A stretch of DNA of 64,000 nt, taken from positions 1-64,000 of the forward strand of contig NZ_JYIY01000077.1 of NCBI RefSeq assembly GCF_000956535.1, given 5' to 3'. Under the pieces are notes generated by a model that was given only the letters and a program-made list of their open reading frames with translations, was not told the origin of the DNA and searched no databases. The translations under genes and the position numbers were made by a program. The DNA is from Microbacterium ginsengisoli (lineage in GTDB: Bacteria > Actinomycetota > Actinomycetes > Actinomycetales > Microbacteriaceae). Positions within the stretch are counted from its first letter, which is position 1; each line of letters opens with the position of its first letter. Of the stretch, positions 46,082 to 56,885 are shown one piece after another.

Positions 46082-46123
46082 GTGTGACCCCCTCGCAGCA
46101 AGCCTAAGCGCCAGTCGTGTTAC

Positions 46124-46143
46124 ATTTCGGCCTAGGCCAAAAC
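46124..46143. promoter_or_regulatory. Putative PdxR operator in the pdxR-pdxS intergenic region
   Basis: A perfect GGCCTAGGCC palindrome (46129-46138) flanked by TTTC and AAAA lies between the divergent genes. It follows a possible pdxS -10 box TACATT (46121-46126), placing the palindrome at the transcription start. TAGGCT on the minus strand (46101-46106) suits the pdxR promoter. MocR regulators often bind direct repeats, so this assignment is tentative. Confidence 0.45.
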
Positions 46144-46176
46144 ATGGCGTCATCCGGACGCCCGAAGGAGCAGACC

Positions 46177-47063
<887 letters not shown>

Positions 47064-47067
<4 letters not shown>

Positions 47068-47654
47068 CCAGCCCGCGCATCGGGGTGCTCGCGCTCCAGG
47101 GCGACGTGCGCGAGCACGCCGTCGCCCTGGCGGCGCTGGGGGCGGATGTCGCCAGGGTGCGGCGCCCCGACGACCTCGCCGCCGTGCAGGGGCTCGTGAT
47201 CCCGGGCGGCGAGTCGAGCGTCATCGACAAGCTCGCCCGCGCCTTCGAGCTGCACGACCCCCTGCGCGAGGCGATCGCCGGAGGGCTCCCGGTGTACGGC
47301 ACCTGTGCCGGCCTCATCCTGCTCGCCGAGCGCATCGTCGACGGCATCGCCGGGCAGCAAACCTTCGGCGGCCTCGACGTGACGGTGCGCCGCAACGCGT
47401 TCGGCAGCCAGGTGGACTCGTTCGAGACCGACCTCGAGGTGCCCTCCCTCGGCGCACCGCCTGTGCACGCCGCGTTCATCCGCGCACCGCTCATCGAACA
47501 GGTCGGCGCCCGGGCCGAACCGCTCGCCCACCTCTCTGACGGGCGGGTCGTCGCCGTGAGGCAGGGCCCCCTGCTCGGCACGTCGTTCCACCCCGAGGTC
47601 ACGGGGGAGCTGAGGTTCCACCGCCTGCTGCTCGACGCCGTCGCGGCGGCGTGA
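47064..47654 (+). CDS. pdxT: Pyridoxal 5'-phosphate synthase, glutaminase subunit PdxT
   Basis: A class I glutaminase that feeds ammonia to PdxS, 196 residues from the GTG at 47064. The catalytic residues are intact, in contrast to the GatD-like protein of this window: Cys in [14 protein letters not shown], and His/Glu in [15 protein letters not shown]. The family substrate loop is [16 protein letters not shown]. It is coupled to pdxS. Confidence 0.96.
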
Positions 47655-47700
47655 GCCGCGGCATCCGTTCGATGTCGTCCCCGCCGCGTAGTCTCGCGAC

Positions 47701-48237
47701 GTGACCAGCTGGATCGCCCTGCTGCGCGGGGTCAACGTCGGCGGCGCGACCGTGCGCAACGCCGAGCTGCGCGAGATCGTGACGGGCATCGGGGGCACTG
47801 ACGTCGTGCCGGTGCTCGCGAGCGGCAACGTCGTGTTCGACCACCCGACCGAGCGAGCGGATGCCGCGGCTCTCCGCGCGAGGCTCGAGGCGGCGCTCGG
47901 ACGCCACTACGACTACGACGCGCACCTGCTGCTCGTTGCCCGGGAGGCCGTCGAAGAGGCGATCGGCGGGTTCCCGTTCGCGGCCGACGACACCGCGCGT
48001 CAGCCGTGGGTGATCTTCTGCGACACCGCGCAGACCGCGGCATCCCTCATCGACGAGCCCCGCGACGACGACCTCGATCCGGTCGCCCGCGTCGGCGCCG
48101 TCGTGTACTGGAACCCACCCAAGGGGCGTTCGACCGACACCCCCTTCGCGAAGGCGGTCGCGCGTCGCACCTGGCGGGAGCGCACCACGACGCGCAATCT
48201 CCGCACCCTCGTGAAGATCCTCGCCACACGCCCGTAA
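47701..48237 (+). CDS. DUF1697 protein
   Basis: A 178-residue DUF1697 protein of unknown function. The family start [14 protein letters not shown] is clear, followed by [20 protein letters not shown] and the rear part [19 protein letters not shown]. The GTG at 47701 is exactly six bases after TAGTCT (47689-47694), so it is probably leaderless. Its stop codon TAA is the first half of the -10 box of the following yebC-type gene. Confidence 0.9.
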   Translation: MTSWIALLRGVNVGGATVRNAELREIVTGIGGTDVVPVLASGNVVFDHPTERADAAALRARLEAALGRHYDYDAHLLLVAREAVEEAIGGFPFAADDTARQPWVIFCDTAQTAASLIDEPRDDDLDPVARVGAVVYWNPPKGRSTDTPFAKAVARRTWRERTTTRNLRTLVKILATRP

Positions 48238-48247
48238 ACTGGAATCT

Positions 48248-49006
48248 ATGTCCGGACACTCCAAATGGGCCACGACCAAGCACAAGAAGGCGGTCGTCGA
48301 CGCCCGCCGCGCGAAGTCGTGGGCGAAGCTCATCAAGAACATCGAGGTCGCAGCCAAGCTCGGCGGTGCCGACCTGCAGGGCAACCCGACCCTCTTCGAC
48401 GCGGTGCTCAAGGCCAAGAAGACCTCGGTGCCCAAGGACAACATCGACCGCGCGATCAAGCGCGGCGCCGGCATCGGCGGCGAGTCGGTCGAGTACTCGT
48501 CGATCATGTACGAGGGCTACGGTCCCAACGGCGTCGCCCTCATGATCGAGTGTCTGACCGACAACAAGAACCGCGCCGCGGCCGAGGTGCGCACGGCACT
48601 CAGCCGCAACGGCGGCACCCTCGCGGACCCCGGTTCGGTCGCCTACAACTTCTCCCGCAAGGGCGTCATCGTCGTCTCTGACGAGGGCACGACCGAGGAT
48701 GACGTCATGCTCGCGGCCCTCGAGGCGGGCGCCGAGGAGATCGAGCCCCACGCCCAGGGCTTCGAGGTCATCACCGAGGCATCCGATGTCGTGGCCGTCC
48801 GCAGCGCGCTCGTCGACGCCGGCATCGAGTACGAGTCGGCCGACGTCGAGTTCGTCCCGACCCTCAAGGTCGAGATCGACGCCGAGACCGCCCGCAAGGT
48901 GTTCCGCCTCATCGACGCCCTCGAGGACAGCGACGACGTGCAGAACGTCTACTCGAACTTCGACCTCACCGCCGAGGTGCAGGCCGAGCTCGAAGAGGAC
49001 GAGTGA
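48248..49006 (+). CDS. YebC/PmpR family protein
   Basis: A 252-residue member of the widely conserved YebC family, described as transcription regulators and more recently, for some members, as translation factors acting on proline-rich stretches. The signature [20 protein letters not shown] is perfect, with [20 protein letters not shown] and [23 protein letters not shown] (48235-48240) lies seven bases before the ATG. It precedes ruvCAB, as in most actinobacteria. Confidence 0.95.
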   Translation: MSGHSKWATTKHKKAVVDARRAKSWAKLIKNIEVAAKLGGADLQGNPTLFDAVLKAKKTSVPKDNIDRAIKRGAGIGGESVEYSSIMYEGYGPNGVALMIECLTDNKNRAAAEVRTALSRNGGTLADPGSVAYNFSRKGVIVVSDEGTTEDDVMLAALEAGAEEIEPHAQGFEVITEASDVVAVRSALVDAGIEYESADVEFVPTLKVEIDAETARKVFRLIDALEDSDDVQNVYSNFDLTAEVQAELEEDE

Positions 49007-49061
49007 TCGCACGCGGGCGCGCCGCTCGAGCGCCGCGACCCGCGATCGTTAGCGTGGGGGA

Positions 49062-49625
49062 GTGACCACCCCTTCGCTGCGCGTGCTCGGCATCGACCCC
49101 GGCCTCACCCGCTGCGGCGTGGGCGTGGTGGATGTCGCTCCCGACCGCTCTGCGCGCCTCGTACACGTCGGGGTCGTGCGCTCCTCACCCGACCTCGCGA
49201 TCGAGCGGCGCCTGCGCCTCATCGCCGACGGCGTCCGCGAGGTCGTCGCCGTCCATCAGCCCCACGTGGTCGCCGTCGAGCGCGTCTTCGCCCAGCACAA
49301 CCGGCACAGCGTCATGGGCACGGCACAGGCGAGCGGCATCGCGCTGCTCGTCGCCGCCGAGTTCGGCCTCGAGGCCGCGACCCACACGCCGTCCGAGGTG
49401 AAGGCCGCCGTCACCGGCTACGGCTCAGCCGACAAGGCGCAGGTGCAGGCGATGATCGCGCGCCTGCTGCGCCTCGACTCACCCCCGCAGCCTGCGGATG
49501 CCGCGGACGCCCTGGCCCTCGCGCTCTGCCACGCCTGGCGTCGCGGCCCCGCCGCCCCTGGGGCATCCGCCCTGACGCCGGCGCAGCGCGCCTGGGCCGA
49601 CGCCGAGCGCCGCGCCCGCCGCTAG
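49062..49625 (+). CDS. ruvC: Holliday junction endonuclease RuvC
   Basis: Resolves Holliday junctions made during homologous recombination. It has 187 residues with a standard RNase H-like core. Catalytic acids are in [37 protein letters not shown] and [17 protein letters not shown]. The GTG at 49062 lies exactly six bases after TAGCGT (49050-49055), so it is probably leaderless. The family order ruvC-ruvA-ruvB is kept. Confidence 0.96.
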   Translation: MTTPSLRVLGIDPGLTRCGVGVVDVAPDRSARLVHVGVVRSSPDLAIERRLRLIADGVREVVAVHQPHVVAVERVFAQHNRHSVMGTAQASGIALLVAAEFGLEAATHTPSEVKAAVTGYGSADKAQVQAMIARLLRLDSPPQPADAADALALALCHAWRRGPAAPGASALTPAQRAWADAERRARR

Positions 49626-49670
49626 CGTGTCGCTCGAACATATCTGCGAACCGTCTCGTAGGGTGGAGCC

Positions 49671-50291
49671 ATGATCGCTTCCGTGCGCGGCTCCGTGCTG
49701 TACGTCGACGGCGACACCGTCGTCGTCGAGACCGGCGGCGTCGGCTACGCCGTCGCAGTGACGCAACCCGTCGCCCACAGCCTGACTCCCGGCGCCGAGG
49801 TGCTGCTGCACACGCATCTCGTCGTGCGCGAAGACGCGATGCAGCTCGTCGGGTTCACCGAGCGCGCCGAGCTCGTCGTGTTCCTGGCGCTCCTCGGCGT
49901 CTCCGGCGTCGGCCCGAAGTCGGCCCTCGGCGTGCTCTCGCACCTGTCGATCGACCAGATCGCCGCCGCCGTCGCCGCCGAGGACGACGCGCCGTTCCGG
50001 CGCGTCTCCGGGATCGGCCCGAAGACGGCGAAGCTCATCGTCGTGCAGCTCGCCGGGCGCCTCGCCCCGCCGTCAGCTGCCTCGACCTCTCCGACGGGCG
50101 GGGGAGACGCCGCGCTGCTCACCCAGCTCACCGCGGCCCTGAACGGTCTCGGCTGGAACGACCGGGTCGCACAGGAGACCGCGACATCCGTCATCGAGAG
50201 CGCGCCCGCGACCGAACGCAGCGTTCCCGCCCTGCTCCGGCTCGCCCTCGCCGAACTCGGGCCCGCGCGAGGGGAGCATGTGCGTGGATGA
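49671..50291 (+). CDS. ruvA: Holliday junction branch migration protein RuvA
   Basis: Binds four-way junctions and loads RuvB. It has 206 residues, with an N-terminal OB fold starting [20 protein letters not shown], two helix-hairpin-helix motifs ([16 protein letters not shown] and [17 protein letters not shown]), a linker, and the RuvB-binding domain III at the end. TAGGGT (49659-49664) is six bases before the ATG. It overlaps ruvB by 14 bases. Confidence 0.95.
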   Translation: MIASVRGSVLYVDGDTVVVETGGVGYAVAVTQPVAHSLTPGAEVLLHTHLVVREDAMQLVGFTERAELVVFLALLGVSGVGPKSALGVLSHLSIDQIAAAVAAEDDAPFRRVSGIGPKTAKLIVVQLAGRLAPPSAASTSPTGGGDAALLTQLTAALNGLGWNDRVAQETATSVIESAPATERSVPALLRLALAELGPARGEHVRG

Positions 50292-51309
50292 GGTGAACCC
50301 GCAGGCGGTCGATGAGACCGAGCTCGCCATCGAGGGCGCACTGCGCCCGACGTCGCTCGCCGAGTTCATCGGGCAGCCCAAGGTGCGCGGGCAGTTGCAG
50401 TTGCTGCTCGATGCCGCCCGCATCCAGGAGCGGCCCGCCGATCACATCCTGCTCGCCGGCCCCCCGGGGCTCGGCAAGACCACCCTCGCGATGATCGTCG
50501 CGCACGAGAGCGGGCGTCCCCTGAGGCTCTCGAGCGGCCCCGCGATCCAGCACGCGGGGGACCTCGCGGCGCTGCTGTCGAGCCTGCAGCCGGGGGAGGT
50601 CCTGTTCATCGACGAGATCCACCGGATGGCCCGTTCGGCGGAGGAGATGCTGTATCTCGCGATGGAGGACTTCCGCATCGACATCATGGTGGGCAAGGGC
50701 GCCGGCGCCACCTCGATCCCGCTCGATCTCGCCCCGTTCACGCTCGTGGGCGCGACGACGCGCTCCGGCATGCTGCCGAACCCACTGCGCGACCGGTTCG
50801 GCTTCACCGCCCATCTGGAGTACTACGACCCCGCCGAGCTCGAACGCGTCGTCGAGCGCTCGGCAATCGTGCTCGGGGTCGAATTGTCCGCCCGCGCGCG
50901 CGCCGAGATCGCCCGCCGCTCCCGGGGGACACCCCGCATCGCGAACCGACTGCTGCGCCGCGTACGTGACTACCTGCTTGTACACGGCGGCGCGGGCACG
51001 GATGTCGCGGCCGTCGGCGCCGCGCTCGAGCTCTACGACGTCGACCCGATCGGTCTCGATCGGCTCGACAGGGCGGTGCTCGACATTCTGATCCGCCGGT
51101 TCGGCGGCGGGCCCGTCGGCCTCGGCACCCTCTCGGTGACGGTCGGAGAGGAGGCCGACACGATCGAGTCGGTCGTCGAGCCCTACCTCGTGCGCATCGG
51201 ACTCATGGGTCGCACGCCCCGCGGGCGCGTCGCCACGCCCGAGGCGTATGCCCATCTCGGTGTGGCCCCGGCACATGCGACCGGAACGCTCGATATGGAT
51301 GACCTATAA
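50278..51309 (+). CDS. ruvB: Holliday junction helicase RuvB
   Basis: The AAA+ motor for branch migration, 343 residues. Walker A is [17 protein letters not shown], Walker B is [11 protein letters not shown], sensor 1 is [11 protein letters not shown] with the arginine finger region NPLRDRFGF, and the C-terminal winged helix ends [17 protein letters not shown]. The ATG at 50278 has GAGGGGAGC directly upstream; a GTG at 50284 is an alternative. The stop codon lies within a TATAAT that may serve the next operon. Confidence 0.96.
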   Translation: MCVDEVNPQAVDETELAIEGALRPTSLAEFIGQPKVRGQLQLLLDAARIQERPADHILLAGPPGLGKTTLAMIVAHESGRPLRLSSGPAIQHAGDLAALLSSLQPGEVLFIDEIHRMARSAEEMLYLAMEDFRIDIMVGKGAGATSIPLDLAPFTLVGATTRSGMLPNPLRDRFGFTAHLEYYDPAELERVVERSAIVLGVELSARARAEIARRSRGTPRIANRLLRRVRDYLLVHGGAGTDVAAVGAALELYDVDPIGLDRLDRAVLDILIRRFGGGPVGLGTLSVTVGEEADTIESVVEPYLVRIGLMGRTPRGRVATPEAYAHLGVAPAHATGTLDMDDL

Positions 51310-51310
51310 T
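51305..51310 (+). promoter_or_regulatory. Consensus TATAAT overlapping the ruvB stop
   Basis: A perfect TATAAT, rare in such GC-rich DNA, overlaps the ruvB stop codon and lies 75 bases before yajC. No convincing -35 is seen 17 bases upstream, so a promoter for yajC-secDF is possible but unproved. Confidence 0.35.
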
Positions 51311-51385
51311 CGCTGAAGGCTTTCGCCGCCCTCTCCCTACGGCGCCCATCTTGAGTGCGCCTCATCTGAAAGGCTCCGCGCCCGC

Positions 51386-51832
51386 ATGGACTTCGGCACG
51401 TTCTTCAGCAACTACGGCCTGCTCATCCTGCTCGTCCTGCTCCTGGTCTTCATGTTCTGGAGCTCCCGACGCCGCATGCAGAAGCAGAAGGCCGAGGTCG
51501 AGGCCCGCGCGCGTCAGACCGTCCCCGGCGCCAAGGTGCTGCTGCAGGGAGGCCTGTACGGCACCATCGTGACCTTCGACTCCGACAACCTCGACCAGCC
51601 GGCCGTGGTCTCGATCGCCCCCGGCGTCGAGATCGAGGTGCACAGCCAGGCTATCCTTCGCGTCGTCGACCCGATCGACGAGGTCGTCACCGAGGACGAG
51701 TACCTCGAGGCCGAGGCCACCCACGACGAGTACGAGGCCGGCGTCGCCAGCGGCGAGATCTCCTCGATCAGCGACGACCAGAAGAAGGCCGACGACGCCG
51801 ACGACGAGAAGAAGAACGGCACCGACGCCTGA
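51386..51832 (+). CDS. yajC: Preprotein translocase accessory subunit YajC
   Basis: A 148-residue single-span protein that associates with SecDF. The membrane segment is GLLILLVLLLVFMFWSSRRR near residues 10-29, followed by the family stretch QKAEVEARARQTVPGAKVLL and GIEIEVHSQAILRVVD. The rear third is a long Asp/Glu/Lys-rich tail. It sits 37 bases before secD, as in most bacteria. Confidence 0.93.
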   Translation: MDFGTFFSNYGLLILLVLLLVFMFWSSRRRMQKQKAEVEARARQTVPGAKVLLQGGLYGTIVTFDSDNLDQPAVVSIAPGVEIEVHSQAILRVVDPIDEVVTEDEYLEAEATHDEYEAGVASGEISSISDDQKKADDADDEKKNGTDA

Positions 51833-51869
51833 CACGGTGCCCGCGCACCCCTTCCGAAAGACCTGATCA

Positions 51870-53579
51870 GTGGCGACATCCACCCCCGTCAAGCACGCCT
51901 GGCGTGCCCTCATCGGCCTGCTGGCCGTGATCGCCGTGCTGTTCGGCATCAACGCCCTCGGCGTCTACGTGTTCCAGAAGTCGTCGTGGGCCCCGCAGCT
52001 CGCGCTCGACCTCCAGGGCGGCACGCAGATCATCCTGCAGGCGCAGACCGTCGACGGCGCGGCACCCACCGACACGCAGATGAACCAGGCGGTGTCGATC
52101 ATCCGCCAGCGCATCGACGCGTCGGGTGTGTCCGAGGCATCCGTCTCGACAGAGGGCGGCCGCAACATCGTCGTGCAGATCCCCGGAACGGCGGACGAGC
52201 AGACGCGACAGCGCATCGAGGCCTCGGCCCAGCTGCAGCTGCGGGCCGTGCTGTACACGTCGGCCGACGTCACCGGCAGCTTCACCGGACAGGACGGGAA
52301 CCAGACGCCCTACCCGACGCCCGCGCCCACCCTGCAGTCCACCCCGACCGCGTCGCCCACGAGCGGCAGTGACACCTCGTGGATCACCCCGGCGCTGCAG
52401 GCGGAGTATCAGGCCTACAACTGCTCGGCGACGACGAACGACCCCGCGAACGCGCCCAAGGACAAGCCGCTCGTCACCTGCGACTCGACCAACACCGCGA
52501 AGTACATCCTCGGGCCCGTCGAGCTCGACGGCTCCGCCATCACCGACGCCAGTGCCGGTCTGAACACGCAGAACGGCCAGTGGGTCGTGAACCTCGTGTT
52601 CAACGGCGAGGGAACCCAGACCTTCGGCGACATCAGCAAGCGCCTCTACAGCCAGACGGCGCCGCTCAACCAGTTCGCCTTCGTGCTGGACGGATCCGTT
52701 CTCTCCGCCCCCAGCATGAACGCCGTGATCACCGACGGCAAACCGCAGATCTCGGGCTCGTTCACGCAGGAGAGCGCGACCACGCTCGCCGACCAGCTCA
52801 AGTTCGGTGCTCTGCCGCTGAGCTTCTCGGTGCAGAGCTCCGACACCATCTCGGCGACCCTCGGCTCACAGCAGCTCATGATCGGTCTGATCACGGGACT
52901 CATCGGTCTGGCGCTCGTCGCGATCTACTCGCTCATCGTCTACCGGGCTCTCGGCTCGGTGATCATCGCCTCCCTCGCGGTGATGGCGGTCATCACGTAC
53001 GCGGTGCTCTGCATCCTGGCGTGGCGCATGGGCTTCCGCCTGTCTCTCGCCGGTGTCGCCGGTCTGATCGTGACGATCGGCTTCACCGCCGACTCGTTCA
53101 TCGTGTACTTCGAGCGCATCCGAGACGAGCTGCGCGACGGCAAGTCGATCACCTCCGCCGTCGAGGACGGCTGGGGCCGGGCGAAGCGCACGATCTACAT
53201 CTCGAAGTCGATCAACGTGCTCGCGGCCGTCGTGCTCTACATCCTCGCGGATGCGACGGTGAAGGGCTTCGCGTTCACGCTCGGCATCACGACCGCGATC
53301 GACGTGCTCATCTTCATCCTGTTCACGCACCCTGTCATGCAGCTGCTGGCACGCACCCGGTTCTTCGGCTCGGGGCACCCGCTCTCGGGTCTCGACCCCG
53401 AGGCGCTCGGCGCCGTCTACCGCGGCCGCGCCCAGTTCCGCGCCCCGGCAGCGGCGACCGCCGGGCGTTCGGCGAAGTCGCGCAAGGAGGCGGAGCGCCG
53501 GCAGACGATCGCCGAGCGAAAGCGCGCGGCCGAACTCGGCGGCGGGACCACGACCGCGACCAAGGAGGGAGACGACTGA
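51870..53579 (+). CDS. secD: Protein translocase subunit SecD
   Basis: With SecF, uses the proton gradient to complete protein export. It has 569 residues. An N-terminal span (ALIGLLAVIAVLFGINALGV) precedes a large extracytoplasmic P1 domain with LQLALDLQGGTQIIL-type signature (LALDLQGGTQIILQAQ here), and five more spans follow after about residue 330. Motifs include IIRQRIDASGVSEASVST, GKPQISGSFTQESATTLADQ and TIGFTADSFIVYFERIRDEL. The C-terminus is a basic Ala/Lys/Arg-rich tail. Its stop overlaps the secF start by one base. Confidence 0.96.
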   Translation: MATSTPVKHAWRALIGLLAVIAVLFGINALGVYVFQKSSWAPQLALDLQGGTQIILQAQTVDGAAPTDTQMNQAVSIIRQRIDASGVSEASVSTEGGRNIVVQIPGTADEQTRQRIEASAQLQLRAVLYTSADVTGSFTGQDGNQTPYPTPAPTLQSTPTASPTSGSDTSWITPALQAEYQAYNCSATTNDPANAPKDKPLVTCDSTNTAKYILGPVELDGSAITDASAGLNTQNGQWVVNLVFNGEGTQTFGDISKRLYSQTAPLNQFAFVLDGSVLSAPSMNAVITDGKPQISGSFTQESATTLADQLKFGALPLSFSVQSSDTISATLGSQQLMIGLITGLIGLALVAIYSLIVYRALGSVIIASLAVMAVITYAVLCILAWRMGFRLSLAGVAGLIVTIGFTADSFIVYFERIRDELRDGKSITSAVEDGWGRAKRTIYISKSINVLAAVVLYILADATVKGFAFTLGITTAIDVLIFILFTHPVMQLLARTRFFGSGHPLSGLDPEALGAVYRGRAQFRAPAAATAGRSAKSRKEAERRQTIAERKRAAELGGGTTTATKEGDD

Positions 53580-54568
53580 TGCGCTCCATGAATCAGCTCG
53601 GAAACGACCTCTACACCGGCAAGACGTCCTTCCCCTTCGTCGGCCGTCGTCGTGTGTGGTTCATCATCGCGGCGGTGCTCGTGATCGCGTCGGTGCTCGT
53701 TCCCCTCGTGCGCCCGATCCACTTCTCGATCGAGTTCACCGGCGGCTCGCAGTTCACCGTGAGCGGTCTGACGAACCCCGATCAGCTCACCGCGACGAAC
53801 GCCGTCAACGGTGTCGTCCCCGGCTCGGTCTCGAGCGTCACCACGGTCGGGGGCACCTCGGTTCAGGTCGAGACGAACCAGATGACGCCCGAGCAGACCC
53901 AGCAGGTCAGCCAGGCGCTCGCCACGGCGTTCGACGTGCCGCAGACCGACGTCACCGACTCGTTCATCGGTCCGGCGTGGGGCGCGGATGTCACGCGCCA
54001 GTCGCTCTGGGGACTCGCGATCTTCCTCGCGCTGACGTTCCTCATCCTCGCGCTCTACTTCCGCACGTGGAAGATGTCGGCCGCGGCCGTCATCGGCGTG
54101 GTGGACGTGCTGGTGATCACGATCGGTATCTACGCGGTCTGCGGCTTCGCGATCTCGCCCGCCGCGGTGATCGGATTCCTCACGATCCTGGCGTACTCGC
54201 TCTACGACACGACAGTCGTGTTCGACAAGATCCGGGAGAACACGCGCGAAGGCGGTGAGGCGGCCGGTCGCCTGTTCGGCGAGTCGGTGAACCTGGCGGT
54301 CAACCAGACCCTCATCCGTTCGGTCAACACGACCATCGTCGCGGTGCTCCCGACCGGTGCGATCCTGTTCATCGGCGCGTTCTGGCTGGGTGCACAGACG
54401 CTCACCGACATCTCGCTGTCGATCTTCGTCGGAACGATCGTGGCTGCCTACTCGACGATCTTCGTGGCGGCGCCGCTGTACTCGCTGTTCCGTGAGAACG
54501 AGCCGAAGGTCAAGGCGCGCGACGCCCGCGTGCGCGCCTCTCGCAGCAAGGCAGCGGTCGCCGCCTGA
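53579..54568 (+). CDS. secF: Protein translocase subunit SecF
   Basis: The partner of SecD in the export motor. It has 329 residues from ATG 53579 (TGATG overlap with the secD stop; AGGAGGGAG upstream); MNQLGND at 53588 is an alternative. Six spans are seen. Family motifs are FSIEFTGGSQFTVSG, ILAYSLYDTTVVFDKIRENT and NQTLIRSVNTTIVAVLPT. A basic tail follows the last span. Confidence 0.96.
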   Translation: MRSMNQLGNDLYTGKTSFPFVGRRRVWFIIAAVLVIASVLVPLVRPIHFSIEFTGGSQFTVSGLTNPDQLTATNAVNGVVPGSVSSVTTVGGTSVQVETNQMTPEQTQQVSQALATAFDVPQTDVTDSFIGPAWGADVTRQSLWGLAIFLALTFLILALYFRTWKMSAAAVIGVVDVLVITIGIYAVCGFAISPAAVIGFLTILAYSLYDTTVVFDKIRENTREGGEAAGRLFGESVNLAVNQTLIRSVNTTIVAVLPTGAILFIGAFWLGAQTLTDISLSIFVGTIVAAYSTIFVAAPLYSLFRENEPKVKARDARVRASRSKAAVAA

Positions 54569-54594
54569 GCGGCCGTCCACCTCGGCAGCGGGCG

Positions 54595-54600
54595 TAGGAT
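54595..54600 (+). promoter_or_regulatory. Putative -10 box of relA
   Basis: TAGGAT lies 32 bases before the relA GTG, leaving a leader of about 26 bases. It is found in the only gap between secF and relA. Confidence 0.4.
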
Positions 54601-54632
54601 GATCCGATCCGGCGAAGGGCGGTGAGACGCGA

Positions 54633-56885
54633 GTGACCGAGACCGTTCCGGCCGCGCCCCAGGCCTCTTCGCTGCGGCGGCTCGTGCCTCGGATCTTCTC
54701 CCGCGCGCACCGGCGCGACGATGTCGACCAGCTCGTGCGCACGGTGCGCACGCATCATCCGCGCGGCGACCTCGCTGTCATCGAGCGCGCATACACCGTC
54801 GCGGAGCGCGCGCACCGCGACCAGAAGCGCCAGAGCGGTGAGCCGTACATCACGCACCCGCTCGCGGTCGCTCAGGTGCTCGCCGATCTCGGTCTCGGAC
54901 CGAAGGCGATCGCTGCGGCCCTGCTGCACGACACCGTCGAGGACACCGACTACAGCCTCGACCAGTTGACGGCGGAGTTCGGCGACGAGGTCGCGATGCT
55001 CGTCGACGGCGTCACGAAGCTCGACAAGGTCAAGTACGGCGAGAGCGCGCAGGCCGAGACGGTCCGCAAGATGATCGTCGCGATGTCGCGAGACATCCGC
55101 GTGCTCCTCATCAAGCTCGCCGACCGGCTCCACAACGCCCGCACGTGGGGTTTCGTGCCGCCCGAGAAGGCGCAGAAGAAGGCGCGCGAGACTCTCGAGA
55201 TCTACGCTCCGCTCGCGCACCGCCTCGGCATCCAGGCGATCAAGTCGGAGCTCGAGGACCTCTCGTTCGCCGTGCTGCACCCCAAGCTCTACGCCGAGAT
55301 CGAGAGTCTGGTCAAGCAGCGCACGCCCCAGCGCGAGCAGTACGTGCACAGTGTGATCGACTCCGTCGATGCGGATCTGCGCGAGCTGCGCATCCGCGGG
55401 CGCGTCATGGGTCGTCCGAAGCAGCTGTACTCCGTGTATCAGAAGATGGTGGTGCGCGGTCGGGAGTTCGACGACATTTACGACCTGATCGGCATCCGCG
55501 TGATCGTCGCGACCGTGCGCGACTGCTACGCCGTGCTGGGCTCGATCCACGCCCGCTGGACTCCACTGCCCGGCCGCTTCAAGGACTACATCGCGACGCC
55601 GAAGTTCAACCTGTACCAGTCGCTGCACACCACGGTGATCGGCCCCGGCGGGCGCACCGTTGAGATCCAGATCCGCACGAACGAGATGCACCAGCAGGCC
55701 GAGTACGGCGTCGCGGCGCACTGGAAGTACAAGGAGCGGATGTCGGGCAGTCGCACCGACGACCGCACCGTCGACACCGACATGGCGTGGCTCGCCCACA
55801 TCTCCGACTGGCAGGCCGAGACCGCTGACCCCGGCGAGTTCCTCGAGTCGTTGAGGTTCGAGATCGGCGCCAAGGAGGTCTACGTCTTCACGCCGAAGGG
55901 ACGCGTGATCGGGCTCCCGTCCGGCGCGACTCCGGTCGACTTCGCCTATGCGGTGCACACCGAGATCGGCCATCGCACGATGGGGGCGAAGGTCAACGGG
56001 CGTCTCGTACCGCTCGAGAGTGAACTGAACTCGGGCGACGTCGTCGAGGTGTTCACCTCGAAGAACCCGGATGCGAGCCCGAGCCAGGACTGGCTCACGT
56101 TCGTCAAGAGCACCCGCGCGCGCAACAAGATCCGCGGCTGGTTCACGAAGGAGCGCCGCGAAGAGGCGATCGAACAGGGCAAGGAGTCGATCGCCCGCGC
56201 GATGCGGCGGCAGAACCTGCCCTTGCAACGCCTGATGAATCAGGACTCCTTCTCCCAGGTCGCACACCAGCTGAAGTACGAAGATGTCTCCGCCCTGTAC
56301 GCCGCCGTCGGCGAAGGGCACGTCTCCACCCAATCGGTCATCGAGAAGGTCACCGCGCTCGTCGCGGAGGGGGACACCTCCACGGGGGCCATCGAGCTGC
56401 CCCACGTCGGCCGCAGCCGCGCGCCGCGTGACGGTGACTCGGGCGTCCTCGTGCGCGGCGCTCCCGACATCCTCGTGAAACTCGCGAAGTGCTGCACCCC
56501 GGTCCCGGGCGACGAGATCGTCGGGTTCGTGACGCGCGGCAGCGGCGTCTCCGTGCACCGCACCGACTGCACGAACGTGAAGGCGCTCATGGACAACCCG
56601 GAGCGGCTCATCGACGTCGAGTGGGCGCCGACCACGAAGAGCGTGTTCCTGGTGCAGATCCAGGTCGAGGCCCTCGACCGATCGGGACTGCTCAGCGACG
56701 TGACCCGCGTGCTCAGCGAGCACCACGTCAACATCCTGTCGGCGACGGTGTCAACCACCGACGACCGCCTCGCGCTCAGCCGGTTCGTGTTCGAGATGGG
56801 CGACACCGTGCACCTCGACCGCGTGCTCAACGCCGTGCGTCGCATCGACGCGGTCTACGACGTCTACCGCGTCACGTCGTCCTGA
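54633..56885 (+). CDS. relA: Bifunctional (p)ppGpp synthetase/hydrolase
   Basis: The stringent-response enzyme of RelA/SpoT type, 750 residues. The HD hydrolase domain is intact (YITHPLAVAQVLADLGLG, AALLHDTVEDTDYSLDQL, IKLADRLHNARTWG). The synthetase domain has GRPKQLYSVYQKMVVRGREF then DDIYDLIGIRVIVATVRDCY, and KFNLYQSLHTTVIGPGG. TGS (EVYVFTPKGRVIGLPSGATP), the zinc-finger/helical part (LVKLAKCCTPVPGDEIVGFV) and a C-terminal ACT domain follow. It should both make and degrade (p)ppGpp. It starts with GTG, and its last 14 bases overlap a convergent gene. Confidence 0.96.
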   Translation: MTETVPAAPQASSLRRLVPRIFSRAHRRDDVDQLVRTVRTHHPRGDLAVIERAYTVAERAHRDQKRQSGEPYITHPLAVAQVLADLGLGPKAIAAALLHDTVEDTDYSLDQLTAEFGDEVAMLVDGVTKLDKVKYGESAQAETVRKMIVAMSRDIRVLLIKLADRLHNARTWGFVPPEKAQKKARETLEIYAPLAHRLGIQAIKSELEDLSFAVLHPKLYAEIESLVKQRTPQREQYVHSVIDSVDADLRELRIRGRVMGRPKQLYSVYQKMVVRGREFDDIYDLIGIRVIVATVRDCYAVLGSIHARWTPLPGRFKDYIATPKFNLYQSLHTTVIGPGGRTVEIQIRTNEMHQQAEYGVAAHWKYKERMSGSRTDDRTVDTDMAWLAHISDWQAETADPGEFLESLRFEIGAKEVYVFTPKGRVIGLPSGATPVDFAYAVHTEIGHRTMGAKVNGRLVPLESELNSGDVVEVFTSKNPDASPSQDWLTFVKSTRARNKIRGWFTKERREEAIEQGKESIARAMRRQNLPLQRLMNQDSFSQVAHQLKYEDVSALYAAVGEGHVSTQSVIEKVTALVAEGDTSTGAIELPHVGRSRAPRDGDSGVLVRGAPDILVKLAKCCTPVPGDEIVGFVTRGSGVSVHRTDCTNVKALMDNPERLIDVEWAPTTKSVFLVQIQVEALDRSGLLSDVTRVLSEHHVNILSATVSTTDDRLALSRFVFEMGDTVHLDRVLNAVRRIDAVYDVYRVTSS

